64,000 nt of DNA. It comes from Schistocephalus solidus. Lineage: Eukaryota > Platyhelminthes > Cestoda > Diphyllobothriidea > Diphyllobothriidae. The notes under the pieces are model-generated. The model did not search any database, was not told the origin of the DNA, and saw only the letters and a list, made by a program, of their open reading frames with translations. Shown piece after piece: positions 50,004-61,624 of this stretch (the first letter of the stretch is position 1; every line of letters starts with the position of its first letter). Location: the NCBI GenBank assembly GCA_017591395.1, contig WEDG01001425.1, positions 62,001 through 126,000 of the forward strand. Reading direction: 5' to 3'. The position numbers were made by a program, and so were the translations under genes.

Positions 50004-52329
50004 ATGCAGATGCAGCGCCTTTTATGTGGTTCCAGTGAGAATGCGTAACGTAACAAAAGTATAATTTTTCGTCCGTGATCGCATTTTAATCATTTGAATT
50101 CCCTCCTTAAAAAACACCTATTGCGTTCTTTTAACAGATGGAAATATAAAAAAGGAGCTCTAGTACTTGAAATTCCAGTGAGTATATTGTAGATTTCAGA
50201 GAGCTTATTCTATGGCCTAAAATGAGGTTTTATTGCTTGTGTTGTAATGGTCCTACGATATGCGCCAGAACCTCAATGCTTTTATGAATGTGTATTCAGT
50301 TCTTGGACATAAGTTTAAAGTGAACGCTGCATTTATCATTTTAGACTCGCACACAACAATTCGAATCACTTAAGAACGCCGTGTTTTATTTCCAACGTCC
50401 ACACTAAATACGGTCAAGTCCACCAAATTGATTCAGTGGTTGGGATAGCTCGAGGCATCTGCTGGAAGATGAAGATTTGAATTACTAGACTGTTTTGCCG
50501 CGCTTTTTCAGGTTTTTTGTGATACAAATGTTTACGTGGTGGTTCTCCGTCTCAATCCGAATTTGTTTGCTATCACAACGTGATATTGGGTCTTAGCCCC
50601 GTGCAACATGTATACTTACAGATCAGTTTAGAACAAGCTATGCTGTAAAACACTCAGGTGAAACATTAATCAGCGATAGCCGATTCATTGAATTTATGAT
50701 TAAAGGATACTCTTGCTCTTAAAACCAAGAAAACAAAATATGAGAAATCTAAGGAATATCCCTACTATACCGATAAATGTTCGATTGTTAACCTCGTAAA
50801 TATAGTCACTCCAATACCATCTACCATGATACCCTGTCCGTCAGTATTACTGATCTTTTAGTCATGCTTAATAGTATACATTATCTAAAATAACACCTAA
50901 CCTTACGTACCGACTTCCTTCATCGGTTTATTATGTAATAATACCCTTGGTTACCAGTACTGTAAAGATTGATGTCGCTTGATGTAAGGAGTCGCTCATT
51001 CAAAAGTTTCCTTAATTATGCTGTACTGGAACATTTTCCATTTCGTAGCACTTGCATAGCTTTTCAGAATGCGAGATGAAAATTACAAAGCTAAATAGTC
51101 CGAGCTTTGGAAAAAATGACCGTATGTAAGCTGATGGCTAAGCAGTATTCTACATTCTCTACAAACCTGCTATTGTCAAAATTATTTCAATGTGAAATTT
51201 GTGTGTCTGGTTATTGAACCTAATCCCTCACAAATTGTTCCACGTTAGGTAACTCCTGATTATAGTAGGAAAACAGAAACCGTTCAAATACACGTAGTAA
51301 TGTTTCTTGTGAAGAATGATATCCCTTTGATAACGGGAACACAAATGAAATATACAAATTGATATAACGTTCTTCTAAATTATTACTTCGTTTTAAGAAG
51401 TTTCAAATGCAAAAGTCCCAAGTATTTGGACTAAATGAGTAAACCTTAATGATAAACGTACATTGGGCTGTTTTATATACACGACAAATTAAATGAACGT
51501 GAATAAACCTGAACAAAATAAGCACACTTTTTGGGAAAACTTTCGCATTATAATTTCCATCAAAGTTCGAAGTATGCATTTCAAGAGTTTGCTTACTGTC
51601 TGATTTTATAACCGCAGCTCATGTTGATGATTACAAAGTTTTTTTAGTTACCAAACATGCAGGTGTCTTTGACCAAAATGATATATCTTATTTTGACTAA
51701 CATAAACTTAACACGAATCGAAGTGCTCACATGGTGACCTACCAGAGGCTGGCCAACGACCACGAAGTTTGACTAGCGGAAGAAGATGTGGAAGCTAAAG
51801 AGACAATTTTACTGGCGTTTGAGTTTCTTTATCGAACATAAGCAGTCGCAGAGCCCTACCTGTTGTTCGAGAAAAATACCTTACGTATGGTTATTCAATT
51901 TATCGCAGATTATTGTACTGAAACGTTTCCTGGTATCAGAATATAATGAGAAGGAGCACGAATAAATTATCCCACGTTTCGATGACCATGGAGACTTTGA
52001 AGTTTGTGTTAAATAATTCCTCCAAAATAAGGCAGTCTTTGCCTGCTTATAATTAGATCATATGAGTGCTCGGGCATAGGGTTTTAAGCGAATGAGCTGT
52101 TGGCGGGCTTTTTAAATTGAGCTGCCATCTTTTCTGCTCTCCATTTGCATGTGAATCCTCTTCTATGTACGTCGATTAGCCTAGTTCACCCATTATATAC
52201 GGCATTTCAACCCTACTTGTTTATTCAAACAACAAAAATAAGATCATCAGCGCACGACGCTGGCACCATTTTGAAGGAAGTTATAATTGATCGATATTTT
52301 GAGACGCATTCAAGGACGATTCTTCATGG
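50004..52329. other. Intergenic stretch, no gene recognised
   Basis: AT-rich, no gene. The sequence upstream of the LINE tail at 52330 does not resemble the LINE body at 3-5 kb. Confidence 0.5.
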
Positions 52330-52409
52330 TGAATGGAGGAGCCTTTTTGCTGAAAGTTTTTGAATGTTAATTTTCAAAATAAAGCGTAGCTCTGTCTCCC
52401 TTTCTCTCA
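52330..52409 (+). mobile_element. CR1-like LINE, 3-prime terminal tail only
   Basis: GGTGAATGGA, then a CTGAAAGTTTTTGAATG block, TTCAAAATAAAGCG and a pyrimidine run TCTCCCTTTCTCTC, in the same order and spacing as 5063-5144. The TTGAATG and TTCAAAATAAAGCG blocks are nearly identical in the two. No LINE coding sequence lies upstream. Confidence 0.65.
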
Positions 52410-53569
52410 ATCGTCTTTTTAACCACGCCAGAAATGGAACTTACTCACCCAGAAAGACGGGGTTTCCATTTAAGGTGTGCGCTTAATATGCTTATAACCA
52501 GGTGAAAAAAGCTCATTTATAAGTTCTCTCACTCCAAAAATACGATGTTTAAGTGTTGCAAGTAAAAATGTACGTTTTGCATCCGTTTTCAAAGTAAAAT
52601 CAGAAAAGGACAGAAATTATGGACTCTTGTGCCCTTTTTGGAGAGATGTTGATGATTTTAGTCTAATTTAACGTTTGGCTCAGTGTTAAGAAAATGAATA
52701 CAGCAAAAAGTGGCCATGTAAATGAAAACAGGGTCCAAAATGCTTATTTTTGCCCAATGCGTCTACAAATGACCTATTAACAGAAATAGACCAAACAAAA
52801 CCTATTGTAACATATCCTCAAAAGTTATATTTGTATATTTGTGTGAACCTTTTTGCGTTTACATATGGAATAGATGCGAACGCATAGAATCTGTGCAAGC
52901 ATCAAAACACAAAGCATTTTCTGTAGGCTTTATTTACTCATCTTGAAAATAAAATGACGTAGCTTCGCAAATTTTGAGTTGTGAATAAAGAAAAACTAGT
53001 GTTCAAATGAGAAAAATGCATAAATTGAAGAAACAGGATTTTTAAACATAACAAATTCACTTTAGCATTAAAGGCACGTTAAAAGTTAGCCTACGAACCG
53101 TTTTGCCCGTCTTCTGTAGCTGATCATGGTCAACCTAACGCTACACTGCATTACTTATATGTAATACCTTATATGACCCCTTACGTGCGACTTTTTGAGC
53201 TACTCCTAACTCTAATAGCCAACCTTAAATTCATAGCCCCAACACGAAAGCCACGTCCTAAACTTAAAACTTTTCACACTTATCTTACTACCCTAATCTT
53301 AAAACTCGGATTTTAATTCAACTGGCAAGTTTAACTCTTTAACTTCGAACTCTGTTTACTTAAATTTTACTGTCGGTGGTTATATTTCGTATACGTCATT
53401 TAAACCTTCTTACATGAACAAAAAAGTACTTAGGTTTTAAACAAACGAACAATTGGGTCTACATACGAACGTTTGTGATACCTTGGACTGGACAACATTT
53501 TCTTTTTTAAATATTAATTGTTCGGTTTCTGCAGGTGGTATTTATGCATCCTTTGTTATTCCTTTGCAG
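52410..53569. other. Intergenic or intronic stretch
   Basis: AT-rich with no recognised gene. If the exon at 53570 is real, some of this may be intron. Confidence 0.4.
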
Positions 53570-53715
53570 ACCGATTACGAGATTTAGATTCAGCAAGTTC
53601 CACAAGGAAAGGAAAAATGGCAGCTATCATTCAAATGAAGATGTTTGACAACTTTAGAGAAATACTTTCCACTGCTCCAAAAACAACAGGAAAATATATG
53701 CCCGGAACGGGTTAA
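53570..53715 (+). CDS. Possible 3-prime-terminal exon of an unrecognised gene
   Basis: A pyrimidine-rich run ending TCCTTTGCAG at 53569 is a strong splice acceptor. Entering with one base carried over, the frame reads RLRDLDSASSTRKGKMAAII, QMKMFDNFREILSTAPKTTG, KYMPGTG and a TAA stop at 53713-53715, about 48 codons. The residue mix is charged, with amphipathic and helix-like text, and looks more like real protein than the other frames in this region. I do not recognise the family. No upstream exons were located and no AATAAA signal is evident shortly after the stop. It could still be chance. Confidence 0.3.
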
Positions 53716-54119
53716 AACGTTTGCAAGTCGAGTGAATAATCAGTTCAACTAAACTGAACAACAGAAATTTAAAACGTAAAACGCAATTAACTAAACGCTA
53801 TGTTCTTTTCTGATTCTATGACTTGCGTAAAGTCGCTTCAAAATCTTCAAAGCGGATTATTTACTCTTTGAAAACACGAAAGGTGCCAGTGTAGTATGAA
53901 TGATACACATGAAGAGGTAAGAGTTCACAAGAGGTAGGATGGGGGAGGATGGGTATCGCCCAAAGAAAAGGTAACAGTACGGTGACTTCATGATCCGCGC
54001 CCGAAGATGCAGTTTGCGACGTCCTGTGGACTTAGCATCGTGCAAGTTTAAAGGTGCCTTTCACTTGGTGAGCCTTCTTTCCCGAATGTTCATATTTCTA
54101 CTCGAGTGCGGCACGACCA
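53716..54119. other. Intergenic stretch
   Basis: No recognised feature between the possible exon and the SINE head. Confidence 0.45.
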
Positions 54120-54430
54120 GGAGCCGTGGCACAGTGGGGTAGAGCGTTGCACTTCTAAACAAAAGGTCACGAGTTAGAACCCCGCAATTATGGCTATCTA
54201 ATGATGGCCATTGAGCCAGAAAGAGCCATGTCAATCTCCCTGGTCTTTGTCGACATTGCTTTTCCGCCTAGGCCTCTTATGTTAACGTTGAACAGGGACT
54301 CAATGCTGCCAGCTGTCAAGCTTGTCGATGCCCTTCAAAACAGCTCCCTATTAAAGGAATAACCTTTTCATCTACCAGGACGGTTGCCCTTTACCGATGA
54401 GAAAAATGGGGCAAAGTAACCGCCAGCTAT
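54120..54430 (+). mobile_element. tRNA-derived SINE, family 2, longest copy
   Basis: The head GGAGCCGTGGCACAGTGGGG with TAGAGCGTT is an A-box region, and GGTCACGAGTTAGAACC is a B-box region with one change from GTTCGAAC. A non-tRNA body follows (GAGCCAGAAAGAGCCATGTC, CCCTGGTCTTTGTCGACATT) and the element ends near a T run at about 54425. Body and head match the pieces at 10815-10981 and 10990-11092. It is too long to be a tRNA gene. No clear target-site duplication was seen. Confidence 0.7.
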
Positions 54431-56344
54431 CTATTTTTTTTGATTGGCAGCAAAAAGCCACAAATATGCCTCCACACAAGGGAATTGGCGATTCACGTTG
54501 TCTACGTTGATGTAAGAACGTTTGGAAAACTACAGCAGCAAGCTACCGTCGTGCAAACAAGACTCGTATGGCGTAAAGCTAGTAATGCTTTCCTTACTTT
54601 TTTTTTCTTTTAGGTAATATTTTCTTCCTACCTACATCATAGTCTATACTTTGCATGTGGTAACACTTTTATCCAAGCTGTTGCACGCAGGATGCTTCTT
54701 TCCCTCACCTCTGCTTCACCTCTCAGGCGCCTACGTGAATCAGCCGACTGTACATTCGAAACAAAGCCAGCATTTCGTGTGTTTAAAGCTACTCAAGTAT
54801 TATCGTGTTTTTTAATGCGTTTTTATTTCATTGACGTAAGCAGTGAAGCGTCCGATGCATGCGCGATTATTGCAACCAAGTCCCTGCTGGCGATAAATTG
54901 GCTCTTATGTAGATGCAGCGCCGGGATGCCAAGTGCATTTATTTTCCGTGGGCTTTGAAGATATGGCATCCTCAAACGCTTCGTTTATGCCAATTTGTAC
55001 CTCTCGTCGCCCTAAGCCGGTAGCTAGCCCAAAATCTGTGAACTGACCCGAACATGAAGCCGTACAGACAGGTCAAAGTAGAGGTTGGTAGGAAAGTGTA
55101 TGCAATTTGCTGTTTAATTTGAGGAGCAGTCTATTTCGCCAGATGCGAAGTTAGATGTTGCATACCATCTAAAGCGTCTCACAGAAGAAGCTGGAATGCT
55201 GAACTTGAAGCAGCCATAGGTAGCTACTTACCTGACGCATGGACTTTTTTCCCCGGTTCTCGTAAGATACACGATAATTCAACCAGATAAGGAAACTTGA
55301 ATTCGGAAGTCAGTCATTGATAGCAGGTGATGGACACCGGCAGCCAACGTGGGGGGTCTACGAGAAAGGAGAAAATGGGAGTAAACTAAAATGAGATGGC
55401 AATATGACTCTATTCATAGAGATGAATGTTAGAATTCACGGTTTGCGTATAAGTATAGAAGAAGAAGGTTGTTCACGTCAACTAAATCATGGCTTTATTT
55501 AACTGAGCTTTTGAACTCTAAACTGGATGCTTACATTATAGGTAGAGGCTGCAATAAGTAATAATTATTGAAAACGCATTTCACCATATAGGTTATAATT
55601 CTGTGAGGTCATCCAGTGTGTGCACTTCTCGTAAATAACTGAAATGGACGGTGTTCTATTTCCACTGGAAAGTAGTTTTTCAATTTTTTTTTGAGATATA
55701 TATATATATATATATAGAATATGTTTCAAAATTAAACAATAAATAAGACCCAGCATATACCTTTTGATATTCTGATTAATTTTTAAGGTCAAGAGCTATC
55801 GTAACTTCTAATGGTTGCAGATTTAGGCATTCTACTATTTCAAAAATCCACATGTCCAAAAACACCCGTTTGTTATCTGAAATCGCGTTTTGGATGTGGT
55901 CATCTTCTGTCATTTCTTGTAAATTCTACAGTCTATATTTGTTGATCCAAAACAGCATGAGACTTGAGTGGGTGTCTGTTACATTCTATCTGGCTCTGTC
56001 TGCCTTTGTTTGTAGTCCTGCGCACGCACTTAAACGATACGGACTTATAAGCAGCAGCTGCGTAATCTAGTGAGGGATGCGTACGGTCTGGCAGTGATTT
56101 GTTATTGGAATGTTGCGATAATCTCGTGTCTGCTCCCGTACATCACATAAAGCAGAACCTTTGCATTTTCTCTTTTTAAGTTCTTCAAATTTCAATGAAA
56201 TTATTTCCTTATTTGTGAAGGTCACACCTCATAGTATTTCTTTTTGAATCGTTTAACTCTCGATACTTAACAAAAAATAAGTTTGTAGTCGGGTTATTTT
56301 ATGGCATCCAGAGCCTAAACAGTTCTCGTTACTACACAATCCAG
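54431..56344. other. Intergenic stretch, no gene recognised
   Basis: A frame at 54692-54958 has no known domain. A (TA)n tract lies at 55695-55716. Nothing else is supported. Confidence 0.45.
55695..55716. repeat. (TA)n microsatellite
   Basis: About eleven TA units without interruption. Confidence 0.9.
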
Positions 56345-56605
56345 ACAGCCATATGAATGAATCGTGCAAACAGAGGCATAAACTGTCTGTAAGACGGGCT
56401 GACAAATTATCACAAGTGACTGCCGAAACATAAGAAATGAACCACGAGTTTAACTTCGCAGTCACGAATATAATCGCCTACGACAGAAGTTTGAAAAGCC
56501 GGGAATTGATTGAAGCCTTGGCCGCCAATTAGAACGCATTAAGTCAATTTGTCGATATGGCGTCGGCATATAGAGCCCTTCGCAGGCACCTCCGGACTGA
56601 TGGTA
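56345..56605 (+). pseudogene. Penelope-like element, GIY-YIG endonuclease C-terminal end
   Basis: In one plus-strand frame the text HKLSVRRADKLSQVTA is followed by a stop, then EMNHEFNFAVTNIIAYDR, SLKSRELIEALAAN, another stop, and NALSQFVDMASAYRALRRHL. The HEFNF segment, the RELIEA helix and the YRALR end match the C-terminal part of PLE endonucleases, and the RELIEA block is shared with the locus at 42053. Two in-frame stops but little frameshifting suggest a somewhat younger copy than the others. The catalytic N-terminal part of the domain is not recognisable. A hammerhead-like fold lies about 55 bases downstream. Confidence 0.75.
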
Positions 56606-56660
56606 TTGATGTTTGATTGGCTCCTGCCACCTTTAAGTGTTGCTTATTTTGGTTGGAGTC

Positions 56661-56708
56661 TTTATCTCTGAAGACAAATTTCAATACGGGTTCGCAGTTT
56701 CAGATAAA
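56661..56708 (+). ncRNA. Hammerhead-ribozyme-like fold next to PLE endonuclease
   Basis: TTTATCT (56661-56667) pairs perfectly with AGATAAA (56702-56708) as a 7-bp stem I. Inside it is CTGAAGA, matching the CTGANGA core, one extra base, AAATTT, loop CAATAC, and GGGTTC, which pair through two AU and three GU pairs with one mismatch as stem II. The second core block reads GCAG where GAAA is expected, followed by TTTC with C at the cleavage position directly before stem I. The overall order fits a hammerhead; the mutated GAAA block implies loss of activity. Placed 3-prime of a PLE coding end, this is where PLE terminal repeats carry such motifs. Confidence 0.5.
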
Positions 56709-56722
56709 TAAAGCTATGATTG

Positions 56723-59700
56723 TGGTGAGCGAAAACACTCTCTTTTTCTTACTAAATCTATGAATTCTGAGAGCTAGCAGGGAAGTACATTCCGCTGATA
56801 GAACCTCCAGTTGCCTACAGTTGCATCTTTAACCCATTTTCGTTCACAGGCTAGCATTATTCGTCCTTCGGATATCCCCGCTAAAGTAAATTACTATGAA
56901 TCCTTAGTTGGCATTTAATCAGGTGCTTATCGTGGCAAAACTCGAAGTAGGGGCGTTTATGAATTAAAAGGGATTCAGGTGTGAGTTGCAGCACATCTTA
57001 TGGTGCCTTCGAGCTGCAATAAGTCCATGATAGGCTTGTGTCTGTGCTTTAAAGGGGAGCATGTTTTGGAAGAATGGTGATTCCACCAGACCATACGTTT
57101 CTTGTCCTCTAAGGTGCTGTAGGATTGTTAACTGTGCATCAGTCGCTTACCCAGAATTGAATTATTTAATGTACTGTATCAGAAACCATTTGTCTATGCT
57201 TTTATACGCCTCAAACAAGTTTTTCATTACCTCAATTTCTTTCTGAAAACACTTTCTCTTTAGGGATTTTTAACATACTAGCTATAAGGAGAAAGACGCA
57301 GGGGATGGCTAGGTCGAGCGTTTAAGATAAAGTTTAAAACCGTTGTGATTGCGTTTTGTTCACAAACTGATTGATTTTGAAGCTGTGTGGGCATGTGCGT
57401 TCGATTGACACAATTCAGGTTCTTTTTTTCACTGCATTTTGCAATTACTTTCGCACTTGCAGCTTATAATTTTACTTCACTGTGGTGTTATAAAGGATTC
57501 ATTTGACTTCGACAGAACAAACGATCCTTTACATCTTACACTTTCAAGTTTTATCATTCAAAAATCACCCAGAGCTTTAAAGGGGAGGGGGTGGATAGAA
57601 CCATCAGTATCCACTGTCCTGGTTTCTTTAAGAAAGCTACTTAACTAACTGAGCAGAAAAGAGCGTTTTGTAGATTGTAAGAGAATAAGAGAGGGTAGAC
57701 AACCGGATGTAACTTGGATTCAATGCCTGGTATGGGTGAATACATGCGTACGCCACCAACGAACGTGCTTTTCTAGGAAAATGATTCCAAAATTCCGGTT
57801 TAAATGGTACCACAAGCGGATGCCTTGTAATCTAGAGGTGCGCGCTAGACTTTCAGCTGGAAACAACTTGGCAATAACAAAAAGAAGTCATCGCATCCGA
57901 CTGGCTCCCACTTCTGACCTAGGCGTCAGTGGCTTGTCCACCCGGCGATGAAAGGAAAGGAGGCTAGGCGCATAGACTGGTGTGACCTACAGCTGCAGTT
58001 TGATGTCTGCCACGTGTGGATCTGAATCCCAGATTGATAAGAGTTCTGATAAAAGTCTAATTTGGAAGCAAAAACCGTAGGTACACCACATTCCGATGCT
58101 GGCGAAAACGTGAGTCCCAGAAAGCAGGTCAAAATGATGAGAGCTTTATTTGCCTGATGGCAAATTCGAACCACGTACACAGCATCAACGCTAATTAACA
58201 GGAAGATGACACTGAAACAGCAACAGCCCAAGCGTCAACAAATGCAGCTGCGTAATGGTTCAATATGTGCGTGTTGAGGCGCAATGCAGTGCATCGAAAA
58301 TAGGGTTGCTGATATACAATAACACTGATGGGTGTGCATAGCAAATCTTTTCCCACAAGTCTTCGTGATCCGGTTAATGAAAGGGTGTGAGAGGCTAAAT
58401 CCAACGGATCTCAAATCTTAGGTGAGTGCTTCCGATAGCAAGCATGTCTCGGGGGCCGGCAGGCAGATTTTCACACGCCTTGGAGTTGGAGTTGAGTTTG
58501 GATCAGATCAGACACAACCTGCAGGCTCCAGCTGATTAGAGGAAAAGACCTGCTACAATGGCAAGAACCATCTAAAAATTTTTTTAAGGAGCTGGTGAAG
58601 GTACGCATGAAAATCCTTTTGGAGGAACTGGAAGACTGCTCTGGATGCGAATGGTAAAAATGCTGAGGCAATGTGTTGTACTGACGCTAGCTACGAAGTC
58701 GTGGCGCATTTCTTGAGACTCAGTCGCCTGTTCTATTATAACGAATTCAAAATTATTGTGGAAGGTAGTAATTGTTTGATTCACGCACAGTCGATTAATA
58801 ATTGCAACGAACACCACTTCCATATCCAGGGTCCAGATTTAGCTTGGTGAGTCGATACTTTTCAATTTTCGTGCCGGATAAAACCTAGCTGCTAATAAGA
58901 TATAATTATACATTTGGTTCAAGGCCCCTCAAGCAGCTTAATTCAAAATACGAACATTTCCGTGGGATCGGTGACATATGGACATTTTTCGGAAGAGATG
59001 ACTCTCTGCAGCATGCACAGATCTCCAGGAGGATAATAATTAAATCGTATTCAGGGGTACTAGCCTACTCTCATCAATAATGGTTATCGATGAAATTATG
59101 GGTTCCACCTGGAAATGTATCCCATGAATAATTTATTGAAAAAATATTAACAACCGGTCTTTTGATTTCATATTCAAATGGCTTTGAAAACCAAATTGAC
59201 TTACCCACCAGATTTTTTTCTTTGAGGTGATTGTGACCTGGAAACCTCGGGTCATCCGCATTGTTAAGTTGCTCTTACAAACGCGTCTGACGGACGCTAG
59301 CAAATACACGTCGTTTTTTGTCGTCTAGAGTCAGGCGTTATATTTAGCCAAACTTCCTTTGCACGGTTATTTACCGTTTAGGTATGTTTGTGGTTTATTC
59401 TTAATTATTTTCTTTATGAATAGAACCGTAATAAACCCAATTGTGATTTGCATTTCAAGTTAATGTAGCATTACTCTGGGTTACCGAATCGTCAACAACA
59501 GTATTCAAATAATTTTAACACGCATTAACTGTACTGAGAAAGTTAAAGTTCACACGTCTCAAGGGCCAAACACTTTCGGATGAAATTTCCAAAGAAGACG
59601 AATTGGACAACAGTGCAAAGAGAAAACAAAACCTCCGATATACCTGCCACCTTTTGTAAGTTAGGTTCAGATGGTTTTTCCAGTCATAGAAATACCCTGC

Positions 59701-59955
59701 TTTAAAGGCCTTTAAAATTGCTCATTTCAATGAGAAAAGTACTAGAAGGGGAGGTCGAGCTTGTACGTGCAAGATTATTGATGCCTAGGGTAAAACGGAA
59801 GTCCCTAGAGTTTGAGACTGATGCCGTGGATTTGGGAGACGATGCTGATGATGTGCAATCCTAAGAGAGGACCGCACGCGTAGCTCACTACCTAAAACAA
59901 TGCACAAATAAAGATGAAGCTCTGGAAGGCAGTGGTCGTTGGATATTAACTGCCG
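56723..59955. other. Intergenic stretch, no gene recognised
   Basis: The segment from about 57550 to 58850 is GC-richer, with overlapping frames on both strands, and is probably repeat-derived, but I cannot assign it. AT-rich from 58850 to 59700. Confidence 0.4.
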
Positions 59956-60290
59956 TGAGGCATCTCGAGCGAATACGATGAGACCAGTCGTGGCCCAAAG
60001 TGGAGTTGTGCTATTTTGATGGAAATCATGCACACTATTTGAAAGTTGTTCACCAGTTTGAGGTGTATGTTGAGAGCAAGGTGAAAGAACCCGGACAAGG
60101 GCTCTTGTACCTGATGCATTTTTTTAGAGCAGATGCGAGAGCGGCTATTAAAGAATGTTTATGTATCCTTCGTCGGTGGAATACAAGAGAACACGATAGA
60201 GAGTTGGAGACCTCTCCAGCCAACCGCATTTTGATGCCCGGTCATTCTCGAAATCCAGTTTAGTCAGGCCCGATACACTTCACATATGGC
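59956..60290 (+). pseudogene. LTR-retrotransposon Gag-like fragment (BEL/Pao-type), frameshifted
   Basis: The frame around 60000 reads WPKVELCYFDGNHAHYLKVV, HQFEVYVESKVKEPGQGLLY and LMHFFRADARAAIKECL. The F-D-G-x-x-x-x-Y-x-x-F start, the F-E-x-x-V-x-S block, the LLYL block and the A-x-x-x-I-x-x-C block follow the order seen in the DUF1759-type Gag domain of BEL/Pao elements. At about 60165 the frame shifts and continues as VEYKRTR, stop, VGDLSSQPHFDARSFSKSSL, equivalent to the YxRAR...FG.PH.ARSF stretch. Upstream, HLERIR and a stop precede it. No protease, reverse transcriptase or LTR was found nearby, so it is an isolated, dead fragment. Confidence 0.55.
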
Positions 60291-60384
60291 AAAGTCACTT
60301 TCCGACTTGTGCATTTAAATGAAGGGTTGTAAAATTGCACTGATGCAAATGACTTTTGTTTGTGATAAAAATTCTGTGAGTGTA

Positions 60385-61275
60385 TTGGAGCGAACAGTAC
60401 GTTCGCGGGGTGTAGGGGTACTAGTGTGGGTAAGCACCACACAAATAGCATTTGGTCGCTCCATTTGTCTCGTACAGGTGGTGAATGCTCCTGTGGCCGC
60501 CTCTAACTGGTACCCAACTCTCACCTTCGGCTCTTTAAAGTTGGGTTATTCCCAGCGGCCACACCCCGGGAAACAATCACGACCGACGGGCTAAACCAGG
60601 TGAGGGTCTCTGGTGTTGTGTGTGCCTCCACACCCGGTATTTCTTACTCCTGAACTTCCCACCTCCCCCTCTCAAAGAGTCCTACGGTGGGGGCGACAGC
60701 AAGCCCGTAGGCAGCCCAGGCTAACTCGGGTCAATCTCCCACTAAAACAAAACCTTGACCCATATTGGAGTTCGGCAGCCGTCTGGGATGTCCGAACAGC
60801 CCTATTTAGAGACAGAACTGCTTGCCTCCTCGTGGAAGAAGGGGCTAGAAAAGTTGCCCTAAACAAATGCTGGTTATCATGTCTTCTACAGCCAACCGCG
60901 GCTCGCAAATCGCAAAAAAACGTGGTCGTAAAACTCAAACAAACAACAATACCCGCCGTCCCAATCCCCCTCGACATACCCTTCAGGCTGCTCGGGTGAG
61001 TCCACCCACACTAGCAGCCTGCAATGTTCGTACCCTTTTAGACAATTCTAGGAATAACCGGCCGGGAACGGAGGACAGCGTTTGTCGTACGGGACTTGGC
61101 GCGCTACAAAATGGACATTGCCGCTCTCAGCGAGACCCGATACTCTGAGCAAGGTCAGCTGGATATGGGTGAGTGCCGGCTACACCTTCTTTTGGAGCGG
61201 CCGGCCAAAGGCATAGTGACGCAACGCTGGTGTTGCGTTTGCCATCCGGAACGACATCATGGGAATTGAATAGCA
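60385..61275 (+). mobile_element. RTE-like LINE, 5-prime UTR and start of endonuclease
   Basis: At 61011-61140 the translation, across frame breaks, contains LAACNVRTLLDNSRNNRP, the first conserved block of apurinic-type LINE endonucleases (the N-V-R motif), and then an ALSETR-equivalent block (AALSETRYSEQGQL in another frame). Further on come AGYTFFWSG and VAFAIRNDIMG, the next blocks of the same domain. The segment before it is GC-rich, a likely 5-prime UTR beginning near a GCGAAC/GTTCGC inverted repeat at 60390-60406. The element stops abruptly at about 61275, and the rest of the endonuclease and all of the reverse transcriptase are missing. Several frameshifts make it inactive. Confidence 0.7.
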
Positions 61276-61624
61276 TGCACTCTCATACGAAAATAATCAA
61301 GTGTGTTTGGGCAGTTGATTTTTTGCAAATTAATTTCTTTTATCTAAAAAGACAACATAATTCCTTAATTTCAGTGTATTACCGGATAGGGAATTATGTT
61401 CAATCGACCGTACACATAGATTAAAATTGCAGGAACATTGTGCAATAACAAATTTCTAAGGTCATCCGAGAGAAATGCCTCCTTTTGAAAAAATATTATA
61501 AGTCTTTTTAAGTAAACATTTTTGAATGTCTTTACTCGATAAGCAATTTTGAAAACACAAAACGTTTAAGTTAAGCAAACATATTGTTTTTTGAGGTCAT
61601 TTAATCTTTTAAACTCTGACAATA
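61276..61624. other. 5-prime flank of the nucleoside transporter gene
   Basis: AT-rich DNA between the end of the LINE fragment and the transporter start codon. I see no TATA box I would defend. Pyrimidine-rich runs with AG (for example near 61594) could serve as a splice or trans-splice acceptor, which flatworms often use, but this is unproven. Confidence 0.4.

Noticed and set aside
54120..54195. tRNA gene on the plus strand
   Set aside because: The B box is altered and the element continues for about 230 bases in a body shared with other copies.
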